Assembly: GCF_007997075.1 (NCBI RefSeq)
Contig: NZ_VORS01000013.1
Location: forward strand, 1 to 56,265
DNA length: 56,265 nt
Source of the DNA: Polaribacter sp. IC073
GTDB taxonomy: Bacteria > Bacteroidota > Bacteroidia > Flavobacteriales > Flavobacteriaceae
Reading direction: 5' to 3'
Made by a program: the position numbers and the translations under genes. The notes below the pieces were generated by a model, which saw only the letters and a list, made by a program, of their open reading frames with translations, did no database searches and had not been told where the DNA came from. Shown here one piece after another: positions 28,133 to 35,970 of this stretch (positions are counted from its first letter, which is position 1; every line of letters begins with the position of its first letter).

Positions 28133-28579
28133 ATGAAAAGATATATAATTCTATTGATTGTTTTAATAACGCAACTCTTTTGTAATGAGGTTTTTTCTCA
28201 AAGTTCAGCAACCTATTCTTCTGATAAAAAAGTAATAAATTCTCAAAACAATTTAATACCAAATAATAATTATTTAACTACTATAGCACAGCTAAATATA
28301 AGCAGTGGTGCTAATGAAGTAGTTTTAAATCAATATGGTTTAAATAATGTTGCAGAGATTTATCAATCTAAACAGACGGCACAGAGTGTGGTGCAAATAG
28401 GAATAGAAAATTATTATGGTTTTGTAGATTATGAAAATAGCAGCCCAGTAAATTTTAACGTTTTGCAACAAGGGAATGCGAATTCTTTACAAATTTATGG
28501 AACGAATTCATTAATTAATGGAATGGAAATTATTCAAAAGTCAAACTTTAAAAATATTGTAATTAGAAATTACAGATAA
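28133..28579 (+). CDS. csgB: Curli nucleator-like minor subunit (CsgB-like)
   Basis: A 148-residue exported protein (E. coli CsgB is 151). The signal peptide ends near EVFSQ. Curli-type repeats follow (VVLNQYGLNNVAEIYQS, SVVQIGIENYYG, FNVLQQGNANSLQIYG, MEIIQKSNF), and the chain ends in a basic IVIRNYR, as the CsgB tail does. It probably anchors and nucleates the CsgA fibre. csgE starts 5 bases after the stop. Position and repeats support the call; the sequence is highly diverged. Confidence 0.78.
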   Translation: MKRYIILLIVLITQLFCNEVFSQSSATYSSDKKVINSQNNLIPNNNYLTTIAQLNISSGANEVVLNQYGLNNVAEIYQSKQTAQSVVQIGIENYYGFVDYENSSPVNFNVLQQGNANSLQIYGTNSLINGMEIIQKSNFKNIVIRNYR

Positions 28580-28584
28580 TAGCA

Positions 28585-29298
28585 ATGCAAAAGAAATATA
28601 AACATAGCTTATTGCTCCTTTTGATAACTTATCATCTAAGTGCACAAATTAAGAATGATATTTCTGGTGAAATCAATATAGATAAAAAAGATGAATTTAT
28701 AACCTTAAGAGCTATTGTAGAAAATGAAAGCTTATTATTCAAAGATCAATTAACTTATATTTTTATTGCTGTTAAAAAAGAGGAAAATGGAAATTACTCG
28801 AACAGTAAACAAACGGGTGCTTTTTCTTTAAAACCGCAAGAAGAAAGCGAGCAGGCAATTATTAGGATTAATTTAAGTGACAATGAAGAACTACGTACAT
28901 ATCTCTTTGTAAAACAAAAAGACAAGTTAATCTCAAAAGATTCTATTTTTATAAACATAAAAACAGCGCAAAAGGTAACAATACAAAAAGAACAAGATTT
29001 TGTATTAAAAGGCATAGTAGTAGATGAAGCTTTTTCTAAAATAGGTAGAGATTTTCATGACTTTTTTTATCAACAGTATTTATTGTCAGGAAAAAAATAT
29101 CCATTTATTATAAAAATCAAAGAAAAACCAGGTATGGCTAGATCCAGTATTCTATCTGTTGAAATAGAAGACTATAAAATACATGAATTTTTCTCAAGAC
29201 CAGATGAAGAATACTTAAAAGCTAACGTTAAATTAGTGTTAGAGCGAATAAGTGCCTACGAAAAAAGGCGTCAGACCATATACAAGAATAATAAATAA
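28585..29298 (+). CDS. csgE: Curli secretion specificity factor CsgE with extra N-terminal CsgH-like domain
   Basis: A 237-residue periplasmic protein with a signal peptide (to about residue 20). Residues about 125-237 match CsgE: GIVVDEAFSKIGRDFHDFFYQQY, a central IIKIKEKPG..RSSILSVEI, and VKLVLERISAYEKRRQ. E. coli CsgE is 129 residues. The additional part (about 25-115) has a beta-rich pattern with YSNSKQTGAFSLKPQEE, resembling CsgH, the alphaproteobacterial inhibitor of premature CsgA polymerisation; that link is my inference. CsgE caps CsgG and guides subunits. It overlaps no neighbour: 5 bases from csgB, 14 to csgF. Confidence 0.86.
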   Translation: MQKKYKHSLLLLLITYHLSAQIKNDISGEINIDKKDEFITLRAIVENESLLFKDQLTYIFIAVKKEENGNYSNSKQTGAFSLKPQEESEQAIIRINLSDNEELRTYLFVKQKDKLISKDSIFINIKTAQKVTIQKEQDFVLKGIVVDEAFSKIGRDFHDFFYQQYLLSGKKYPFIIKIKEKPGMARSSILSVEIEDYKIHEFFSRPDEEYLKANVKLVLERISAYEKRRQTIYKNNK

Positions 29299-29312
29299 TA
29301 AAATTAAGTATT

Positions 29313-29726
29313 ATGAAATTTAGAAAAATAAAAATAAGCATTTTGTTTTTTTTACTTGCAAGTACTACTTTTTCTCAAGCAATAGTATACAAGCCAATTA
29401 GTGTTTTCTTTGGTGGAGAGGCTTTTGCATACCAACAAGTATTAGCATCTGCAAATGCTCAAAATGATTTTAAGGAAACTTCTAATAATAAATTTGAACA
29501 GCCTTCCGATATTGAAAACTTTACAAATAACTTAAATAGACAATTGTTAAATTCTTTATCTCAGAGTTTATTTAAAGAACAAATTGGCATTGATGAATTA
29601 AGTACAGGAACGTATGTTTTTGGTTCTTTAGTAGTAGAGGTTACTCCTGCTGTAGGTGGCTTAAGCGTAAGTATTTTAAATACTTCAACCGGAGAGCAAA
29701 CTTATATAACGATACCAAATAATTAA
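29313..29726 (+). CDS. csgF: Curli assembly factor CsgF
   Basis: A 137-residue protein (E. coli 138). A signal peptide (to FSQ, about residue 22) is followed by YKPISVFFGGEAF, equivalent to the CsgF N-terminus that inserts in the CsgG pore. ASANAQNDFKE, the helical FTNNLNRQLLNSLSQSLF and a C-terminal beta part ending TYITIPN follow. CsgF links the CsgG channel to the nucleator at the cell surface. It is 14 bases after csgE and 12 before csgG. Confidence 0.92.
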   Translation: MKFRKIKISILFFLLASTTFSQAIVYKPISVFFGGEAFAYQQVLASANAQNDFKETSNNKFEQPSDIENFTNNLNRQLLNSLSQSLFKEQIGIDELSTGTYVFGSLVVEVTPAVGGLSVSILNTSTGEQTYITIPNN

Positions 29727-29738
29727 ATTCAGTTTATT

Positions 29739-31085
29739 ATGAGAAAATTACCACTGAGTATAGGTTGCTTATTTGCTGTTTTTTTATTTGTTGGTTGTGG
29801 TGCATACTTTAATCAGCCATTGAACCGAACAAATGCCAGAATAGGAGAGAATACTTCGTCTAGATCTAGTGTGAAAGATTTCTTACCAAAAGATAAAATG
29901 GTTGTGGGTGTCTATAAGTTTAGAGATCAAACTGGGCAGTATAAACCTATAGAAAATGGATCTACGTTTAGTACTGCAGTTACTCAAGGCGGTACCTCTA
30001 TTTTACTAAAATCTCTAGAAGATTCAAAGTGGTTTAAGCCAATAGAAAGAGAGAATATAGGTAACCTACTAAACGAAAGACAAATTATTAGAAACACACG
30101 TCAAGAACATTCTAACAACAACACATCTGTAAAATTACCACCACTTTTATTTGCCGGTATTATAATAGAAGGAGGCGTTGTGTCTTACGATTCTAACATA
30201 ATAACAGGAGGCTCTGGTTTAAGGTACTTTGGCGTTGGTGGTTCCAATAAATACAGACAAGATAGAATAACAGTATACCTTAGAGTTGTTTCTACTACAA
30301 ACGGACAAATATTAAAAAATGTATATGCTTCTAAAACGATATTGTCGCAGGGAATTTCTGCAAACTTTTACAGATTTGTGGCGCTAAGAAGGTTGCTTGA
30401 AGTCGAAACAGGAGTTACAAAAAACGAACCAGCACAATTGGCAATTAAAGAGGCTATAGATAAAGCAGTTGAGTTGTTAATTGTAGAAGGAATTGTAGAT
30501 GGCTTATGGCAGCCTGAAGGAGGTGATGAAGTGGTTCAAATAGTTAAAGAGAATTACCAAAAAGAAAAGAAAGAGGCAAGCGAAACAAAACTGTTCGATA
30601 GAAAACAAGAATTAAATAGAAGTAAAAATGCTATAAATGTAACAGCTTTAGCTAGTAAAATAAATGGAGATTACAGTAACTCGGCACTAGGTTTAGGTTT
30701 TGATATCAAATATAAATATACGTTAGACAACCCAAAATTTGCTATTTCTGCAAGTTCTGGTCTTTTCGAATTAAAAAACACAGGCATCTTTAAAGAATCC
30801 TTTATAAATAGTAGTTTAAATTTAGAATTTATTCTTCTACCCTATGATACATTCACGCCATACCTTTATGCAGGTATTGGCTCAGTATCTAAAACCAACC
30901 TTAGTGAGAGTTACTTTAAATTTCAATACGGTTTAGGTTTAGAATATCTGATTTCAAATAATTGGGGGGTAACAATTAATGGAGAGCACAATATGTTGAA
31001 TACAGATAATTTAGACAATTTAGTGAGAGGTCAGCAGAATGATCAAATTTGGAATATAAAAGCAGGTTTTAGTTTCTATTTTTAA
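29739..31085 (+). CDS. csgG: Curli secretion channel CsgG with C-terminal beta-barrel-like extension
   Basis: A 448-residue lipoprotein (Cys20 in FVGC). Residues about 20-265 match CsgG: VGVYKFRDQTGQYKP, STFSTAVTQGGTS, WFKPIERENIGNLLNERQIIR, GGSGLRYFGVGG, SKTILSQGISANFYRF and IVDGLWQPE. E. coli CsgG stops there (277 aa). Here a charged linker leads to about 170 more residues of alternating beta pattern ending GFSFYF, the aromatic C-terminus of an outer-membrane barrel. In the constriction loop the E. coli Tyr51 and Asn55 are replaced (IENGSTF) while Phe56 is kept. The channel exports CsgA/CsgB across the outer membrane. Confidence 0.93.
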   Translation: MRKLPLSIGCLFAVFLFVGCGAYFNQPLNRTNARIGENTSSRSSVKDFLPKDKMVVGVYKFRDQTGQYKPIENGSTFSTAVTQGGTSILLKSLEDSKWFKPIERENIGNLLNERQIIRNTRQEHSNNNTSVKLPPLLFAGIIIEGGVVSYDSNIITGGSGLRYFGVGGSNKYRQDRITVYLRVVSTTNGQILKNVYASKTILSQGISANFYRFVALRRLLEVETGVTKNEPAQLAIKEAIDKAVELLIVEGIVDGLWQPEGGDEVVQIVKENYQKEKKEASETKLFDRKQELNRSKNAINVTALASKINGDYSNSALGLGFDIKYKYTLDNPKFAISASSGLFELKNTGIFKESFINSSLNLEFILLPYDTFTPYLYAGIGSVSKTNLSESYFKFQYGLGLEYLISNNWGVTINGEHNMLNTDNLDNLVRGQQNDQIWNIKAGFSFYF

Positions 31086-31094
31086 ATTAATATT

Positions 31095-32594
31095 ATGAGA
31101 AAATTACAAAAAATATATGTCTTACTACTTTTTACTGTTTTTACAAACTGTAATGAAGAGAATACCATTGGAAGTGTAGAAGTTGGAGAAATTACAGGTA
31201 GGGTTGTAAAAGCAAATAGTTTTGAACCTATAGAAAATGCTAAAATAACGCTATCACCAACAAATAATACAACATTTACAGATGCGAATGGAGATTTTAT
31301 TTTTGAAGAGGCTCCTATTAATGAATACTCTGTAGAAGCATCAAAAGAAAAATTTTTAAACTCATTTGAGCCCGTTAGTTTAGAGTCTGGTGCTTCTATT
31401 AATGTGGTTTTTGAAATGGAAATATCTACGGCATTAAACAATGCACCAACAACACCAAAATTAATATCTCCCAAAGATGGTACTATAGATTTAGAAAGAT
31501 CTGTAGAATTAGTATGGGCATCTTCAGATATTGATAAAGATTCGATATTTTATAGATTAGAAATCAAGAACGATTTTAATAATGATATTCTTAAAGTTGG
31601 CAACCTTTTAGATACTACTTACGTCGTTTCAAATTTAAAATTTGGAAGAAAATATTTTTGGCAAATAGCCGCAACAGATAATATAAATCCAGAAGTACTA
31701 AGCGCTTCAAGCTCATTTACTATATTAAAAGATACAGGTAATAGGTTTGTGTATGTGAAGGTTAAAGATGGAAATAATATTATTTATTCATCAAGTCTAG
31801 CTGCCAATTCAACTCCTGTTAATACAGTTCAGTTAACCGAAACTACAGCAAACTCTTGGAGGCCTAGAAAAAATAATACTGTAAATTTAATTGCATTTTT
31901 AAAAAATTTTAATAATGAGGTTCATATATTTACAATGAAACCAGATGGTTCAGACGTTAAAAGAGTCACTTCAAATGTACCAATTAACACGTTTAATTTA
32001 AATGAAGTAGATTTTTCTTGGTCTGCAACAGGAGATAAATTTATATATCCAAGTTTTGATAAACTGTATATGATAAATAAAGATGGAAGTGGTCTTCAAT
32101 TAATACATCAGACCACAAATGGGCATTTGATTACAGAATGCGATTGGAGTAATGACGAAAATAAAATAGCAATAATAACAAACAATTCCGACGGATATGA
32201 TGGTTCTATTTATACCATAGATACTAGTGGAAACTTGGTAACTTCAATTGTTTCTGCAAACGATGGTGCTTTAGGAGGATTAAATTTATCTGTAGACGGT
32301 AATTTATTAATTTATACGAAAGATGTTACCAGTTTTCAGTCTTCAAATTACAGAAGGTTAGATAATAGAATCTTTACATATGATTTTTCTACAATGACAA
32401 ATACAGAGCTACAAACTCAAAAAGAGGCAGGTACTAATGATTTAGATCCGCGCTTCTCACCAAATGAAGCAGAGGTAATTTACGTAAACTCTTCCAATGA
32501 TGGTATTTCTCTGAAAACTATATTTAGAATTCCCATTATTGGTGGCGCTCGTGAAGGGCTATTTCAAGATGCAATTATGCCAGATTGGGAATAG
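31095..32594 (+). CDS. Curli-operon lipoprotein: regulatory-like, FN3-like and TolB-propeller domains
   Basis: A 499-residue lipoprotein (Cys19 in FTNC). Residues about 30-108 form a carboxypeptidase-regulatory-like beta-sandwich (ITGRVVKANSFEPIENAKI). About 115-205 is FN3-like (TPKLISPKDGTIDLERSVEL). About 215-499 holds WD/TolB-like blades with repeated SxDG and WS motifs (IFTMKPDGSDVKRVT, VDFSWSATGDKFIY, DLDPRFSPNEAEVIY, MPDWE). It starts 9 bases after csgG and is followed by a terminator, so it is the last curli-operon gene. It is absent from the classical csg set; a surface role in anchoring or quality control is inferred. Confidence 0.85.
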   Translation: MRKLQKIYVLLLFTVFTNCNEENTIGSVEVGEITGRVVKANSFEPIENAKITLSPTNNTTFTDANGDFIFEEAPINEYSVEASKEKFLNSFEPVSLESGASINVVFEMEISTALNNAPTTPKLISPKDGTIDLERSVELVWASSDIDKDSIFYRLEIKNDFNNDILKVGNLLDTTYVVSNLKFGRKYFWQIAATDNINPEVLSASSSFTILKDTGNRFVYVKVKDGNNIIYSSSLAANSTPVNTVQLTETTANSWRPRKNNTVNLIAFLKNFNNEVHIFTMKPDGSDVKRVTSNVPINTFNLNEVDFSWSATGDKFIYPSFDKLYMINKDGSGLQLIHQTTNGHLITECDWSNDENKIAIITNNSDGYDGSIYTIDTSGNLVTSIVSANDGALGGLNLSVDGNLLIYTKDVTSFQSSNYRRLDNRIFTYDFSTMTNTELQTQKEAGTNDLDPRFSPNEAEVIYVNSSNDGISLKTIFRIPIIGGAREGLFQDAIMPDWE

Positions 32595-32616
32595 CGTTTA
32601 TCTAGAATAAAGTTTT

Positions 32617-32651
32617 AAAAAACCAAATGATAAAAATCATTTGGTTTTTTT
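32617..32651 (+). terminator. Terminator of the curli operon
   Basis: The 12-bp stem AAAACCAAATGA / TCATTTGGTTTT is followed by a T-run, 22 bases after the lipoprotein stop. Confidence 0.9.
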
Positions 32652-32700
32652 ATGATGTCAAATAAAAGAAAGTTAAATTTGCAGTTCACAACACAATAAT

Positions 32701-33879
32701 ATGAGTCAAGAAGTTTCTAAAAGATACGCGCAAAGAGGTGTTTCAGCATCAAAAGAAGATGTACACAATGCAATTAAGAATATAGACAAAGGTTTATTTC
32801 CGAAAGCATTTTGTAAAATTGTGCCAGACTATTTAACAAACGATGCAGATTATTGTTTAATAATGCATGCAGATGGTGCAGGAACAAAGTCTTCTTTAGC
32901 ATATATGTATTGGAAAGAAACAGGCGACATTTCTGTTTGGAAAGGTATTGCACAAGATGCATTAATCATGAATATTGACGACCTTTTGTGTGTTGGAGCA
33001 ACAGATAATATTATGTTGTCTTCTACAATTGGTAGAAACAAAAGTAAAATTCCTGGTGAAGTTTTATCAGCAATTATAAACGGAACAGAAGAATTAATTG
33101 AAGACTTAAAAGGTTTTGGAGTAACCATTCATTCAACCGGAGGAGAAACTGCAGATGTTGGCGATTTAGTACGCACAATTATTGTAGATTCTACAGTTAC
33201 GGCAAGAATGAAACGTTCTGAAGTTATTGATAATGCAAACATAAAAGCAGGTGATGTAATTGTTGGTTTAGAATCTTTCGGACAAGCAAGTTATGAAACG
33301 GAATACAATGGAGGAATGGGCTCTAACGGATTAACTTCTGCAAGACACGACGTTTTTCATAAATATTTAGCAGAGAAATATCCAGAAAGCTTTGACGCTG
33401 CAGTTCCAGAAGAGTTAGTGTATTCTGGGAATACAAAATTAACAGACAAAGTAGAAAACTCTCCTATTGATGCTGGTAAATTGGTTTTATCTCCAACAAG
33501 AACCTACGCACCAATAATTAAAGAAATTTTATCGAAATTTAATTCAGAGACCGTTCACGGAATGATTCATTGTTCTGGTGGCGCACAAACAAAAATTTTA
33601 CATTTTGTAGATAACTTGCACATTGTAAAAGACAATATGTTCGAAGTACCACCATTATTTAAATTGATACAAGAACAATCGAATACAGATTGGAAAGAAA
33701 TGTATCAGGTTTTTAACTGTGGCCATAGAATGGAAATTTATGTATCTCCAGAAATAGCAGAAGACATAATTTCTATTTCTAAATCTTTTAATGTAGATGC
33801 TAAAATAGTTGGTAGAGTAGAAGCGTCAGAAACTAAAAAATTGACTATTACAAGTGAGTTTGGTGTCTTTGGATATTAA
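32701..33879 (+). CDS. purM: Phosphoribosylformylglycinamidine cyclo-ligase (AIR synthetase)
   Basis: A 392-residue PurM of the longer Bacteroidetes type (E. coli about 345). RYAQRGVSASKEDVHNAI at the N-terminus, HADGAGTKSSLAY (ATP site), the glycine-rich STGGETADVGD and MIHCSGGAQTK are visible. It closes the imidazole ring to make aminoimidazole ribonucleotide in purine synthesis. A TAAATTTG -7 box at 32674-32681, 19 bases before the ATG, marks its own promoter. It is followed by a bidirectional terminator. Confidence 0.92.
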   Translation: MSQEVSKRYAQRGVSASKEDVHNAIKNIDKGLFPKAFCKIVPDYLTNDADYCLIMHADGAGTKSSLAYMYWKETGDISVWKGIAQDALIMNIDDLLCVGATDNIMLSSTIGRNKSKIPGEVLSAIINGTEELIEDLKGFGVTIHSTGGETADVGDLVRTIIVDSTVTARMKRSEVIDNANIKAGDVIVGLESFGQASYETEYNGGMGSNGLTSARHDVFHKYLAEKYPESFDAAVPEELVYSGNTKLTDKVENSPIDAGKLVLSPTRTYAPIIKEILSKFNSETVHGMIHCSGGAQTKILHFVDNLHIVKDNMFEVPPLFKLIQEQSNTDWKEMYQVFNCGHRMEIYVSPEIAEDIISISKSFNVDAKIVGRVEASETKKLTITSEFGVFGY

Positions 33880-33910
33880 AATACAGCAATCATTATTAAA
33901 TTATATTATA

Positions 33911-33953
33911 AAAAAACTCCAATTACCTTTAAAAGTAATTGGAGTTTTTTTTT
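33911..33953. terminator. Bidirectional terminator
   Basis: The 15-bp inverted repeat AACTCCAATTAC / GTAATTGGAGTT is flanked by A- and T-runs, between the convergent purM and YiiX-like genes. Confidence 0.9.
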
Positions 33954-33990
33954 ATGGTTGTTTGTAGTTTATATAAAATAAGTTTACCCT

Positions 33991-34653
33991 TTATTCATTT
34001 TCATAATCATGCACAAATTTAATATGAGGACTGCTGGCCATTAAGTTAGGGTTTGTTCCTTCAGTTCCCTCAGGAATTGGTTGGTTGCGTGTTTCGTAAT
34101 AAGTTGCCCAACTAGGCATTGGATTTCCTGTGCTGTCGTTAAATGTCATTGGGTGCGTAAGAAAAGGAATAGAATCTTTAGGTAAATCTTGAGAAGAGAA
34201 CATTTTATAAACTAATTCGGAGCAATAATAAGAAGTGTCATCCCATAAAAAAATATCATCATAAGGCGTATTTATTCTTTCGATTCCATACGCTATTGCT
34301 TTAGAAATATAAGGCTGATATTGGCTCTCTAGTCTTGCAACCGTTGTTTGAGATTTGTTGAATTTATTCTTATTCCTGTTCAGAAACGCTATTAAAGGGG
34401 TTTGACAAATTCCTTTTTTCGGAATCGCTTCCACGACAAACCATTTTCCATCTTTTTGCATTGCCATCCCAACATGCGAATAGTTTTTAGAAAATGAAGT
34501 TGCCGTTACGTCTTTAATTGCATTATCTATTTCGCCTGTTCCTGTATTTTGAAAAAGTAAATCTCCTTGTTTTATGTCAAAATTATTATTACAACTGAGC
34601 AAAATAAAGGAGAATACAAGGAGGCTACAAGTTTGCTTTAGGATTCTATTCAT
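33991..34653 (-). CDS. YiiX/YebB-like permuted NlpC/P60 cysteine peptidase lipoprotein
   Basis: A 220-residue lipoprotein (lipobox LLSC, Cys about residue 21). The mature start FDIKQGDLLFQNT and SHVGMAM (catalytic His) come before YYCSELVYKMF (catalytic Cys), the circularly permuted papain-like order of the YiiX family. It is likely an envelope amidase or peptidase, possibly acting on cell-wall peptides or lipids. It is a single gene on the minus strand. Confidence 0.85.
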   Translation of the reverse strand: MNRILKQTCSLLVFSFILLSCNNNFDIKQGDLLFQNTGTGEIDNAIKDVTATSFSKNYSHVGMAMQKDGKWFVVEAIPKKGICQTPLIAFLNRNKNKFNKSQTTVARLESQYQPYISKAIAYGIERINTPYDDIFLWDDTSYYCSELVYKMFSSQDLPKDSIPFLTHPMTFNDSTGNPMPSWATYYETRNQPIPEGTEGTNPNLMASSPHIKFVHDYENE

Positions 34654-34739
34654 GATTGTTTTGTTGTTATTTTAGGATGGGGCAAAATTATTGCCAACTT
34701 TGTTTTAAGCAGTGAATTTACTAAATAAAGCACGAACGA

Positions 34740-34830
34740 AAACATATCGAAATGATTTCCTAAGTGAGCTAAAAGTAGCAATTAATTATAGACGTTGTTG
34801 GTAGTAGGTTTTATTTCAACATATAATTAA
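34740..34830. repeat. Cassette-flank-like element, copy A
   Basis: Contains AGCAATTAATT followed by a GTTGT-rich and a TTTATT segment, resembling the stretch at 35350-35405 on the far side of the small lipoprotein gene. The match is partial and judged by eye. Confidence 0.35.
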
Positions 34831-34882
34831 TTATTAATTCGATTTTAGAAAAATTTACTATTACTTATCATCTTGTTCACAA

Positions 34883-35260
34883 CTATTGTTTATTTCCAGT
34901 CCACTTCCCATTGTAGTTTAGGCTTGAATTATTCCAAGTTCCGCTCGCTGTTGTTCCCTCCATTTCTCCAATAAATGTTGCTCCACTATTTGCAGTTCCG
35001 ATAGTTACACTCAAGTTTCCGTTAGCTTGAACATTTCCATTGACATCAAAAGTGTCACTAAATACATTAGATATTGTAGTTCCAGAAATATTTCCATTTC
35101 CATCTATTGTCATACTCCAAGTTCCGTTATCTCCTTCGCCAGTATATTGTCCGCTCCAATTACCTTCAAAACTTAAAGGATTAGAGTTGTCGTCATCGCT
35201 TGAACAAGAGTTAATAAATAATGTAATAATTAAAATTGGTAAAATAATCAGCTTTTTCAT
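34883..35260 (-). CDS. Small exported lipoprotein of unknown function
   Basis: A 125-residue lipoprotein starting MKKLIILPILIITLFINSC. The lipobox NSC is followed by an SSDDD spacer common in Bacteroidetes surface lipoproteins. The mature part is glycine- and asparagine-rich with beta-type repeats (GNWSGQYTGEGDNGTW, GNGNISGTTIS, ASGTWNNSSLNYNGKWTG), suggesting a small lipocalin-like barrel. The open frame reaches 35323, but the signal peptide fixes the ATG at 35260. The gene lies between two similar non-coding elements, like a cassette. Confidence 0.75.
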   Translation of the reverse strand: MKKLIILPILIITLFINSCSSDDDNSNPLSFEGNWSGQYTGEGDNGTWSMTIDGNGNISGTTISNVFSDTFDVNGNVQANGNLSVTIGTANSGATFIGEMEGTTASGTWNNSSLNYNGKWTGNKQ

Positions 35261-35279
35261 TTTGTAATTTTTATTGATA

Positions 35280-35405
35280 ATATTTAGGTTTCGTATGGAC
35301 TTACTGCCAACGAGATTGTGCACGGTTTGTTGCGTGGTTAAGTGAGGAGTTTGGTGAATTGGCTATAACGAGCAATTAATTTCACAAGGAGTTGTAGATT
35401 GTGCT
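35280..35405. repeat. Cassette-flank-like element, copy B
   Basis: This non-coding stretch has TTACTGCCAACG, GTGCACGGTTTG and GCTATAACGAGCAATTAATT followed by GAGTTGTAG and TTTATT. The last part resembles 34768-34823. I recall similar sequences around small variable genes in flavobacteria, but no mechanism is established here. Confidence 0.4.
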
Positions 35406-35609
35406 TTATTCAGTTTCTTTATCTTTTAGAATACTTTTTTTCGTTAAAAGTAGGAAAGTCAAAAATATTACAAAAAGAATTACTTTTCCAATTAAATATC
35501 CAAAACCATATTCAGTCAATCGTTCAAAGTCATTTGTAAGTATTTGAAATATATTGACTAATAATAGAATAGAAATTATAGCTGAAATATAAAATACTGC
35601 TTTATTCAT
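35406..35609 (-). CDS. Small two-helix membrane protein
   Basis: A 67-residue protein with two hydrophobic helices (about residues 5-24 and 38-57), a short polar loop and a charged tail (KKSILKDKETE). It has no recognised family. It lies downstream of the Bor-like gene after a strong terminator and next to the cassette-flank element. The hydrophobic pattern supports a real gene; its function is unknown. Confidence 0.6.
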   Translation of the reverse strand: MNKAVFYISAIISILLLVNIFQILTNDFERLTEYGFGYLIGKVILFVIFLTFLLLTKKSILKDKETE

Positions 35610-35625
35610 TTTAGGTTATTTATTC

Positions 35626-35664
35626 AAAAAGAAAGGTAATTATTAAATTACCTTTCTTTATTTA
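35626..35664 (-). terminator. Terminator of the Bor-like gene
   Basis: The perfect 14-bp stem AAAGAAAGGTAATT / AATTACCTTTCTTT has a 4-base loop; reading leftward a T-run follows. Confidence 0.88.
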
Positions 35665-35673
35665 AGTCATGAA

Positions 35674-35970
35674 CTATTTAGTTACTGTTGTAGTTGATGG
35701 AGTGTAAATTCCAAAAGTTAAAGAAGCTACTAGTCCGTTAACAAATGTTTGTCTGGTGTGAACTGTGTAATCTTTCGTGCCATTTGCCATTTGTTTAGAA
35801 TCAGAAACTCCAACAGGGGCTAAACCGTAAACAACATAATGATTCCATTGGGTCGTTTGAGAATTTCCTTTTGCTCCTTCTCCGACAACACTTGTGTAAG
35901 AGTAGCAAGAAGTTAATAACATTGATGAAGCAAATAATACTGCCATCATTTTCATTGATTTTTTAATCAT
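35674..35970 (-). CDS. Bor-family lipoprotein
   Basis: A 98-residue lipoprotein with lipobox LLTSC (Cys about residue 22). The C-terminal motif QTFVNGLVASLTFGIYTP is shared with phage lambda Bor and its bacterial relatives (Iss), outer-membrane lipoproteins linked in E. coli to serum survival. WNHYVVYGLAPVG in the middle also fits. No phage genes are nearby, so this is a resident member of the family. It is followed by a strong terminator. Confidence 0.82.
   Translation of the reverse strand: MIKKSMKMMAVLFASSMLLTSCYSYTSVVGEGAKGNSQTTQWNHYVVYGLAPVGVSDSKQMANGTKDYTVHTRQTFVNGLVASLTFGIYTPSTTTVTK

Noticed and set aside
35280..35405. Integron attC site
   Set aside because: No convincing pair of core sites in attC geometry was found and no integrase is in the window.
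35674..35970. Prophage marker (Bor)
   Set aside because: Only the Bor-like lipoprotein is present; no phage structural, lysis or integrase gene is nearby, and the family also exists outside phages.
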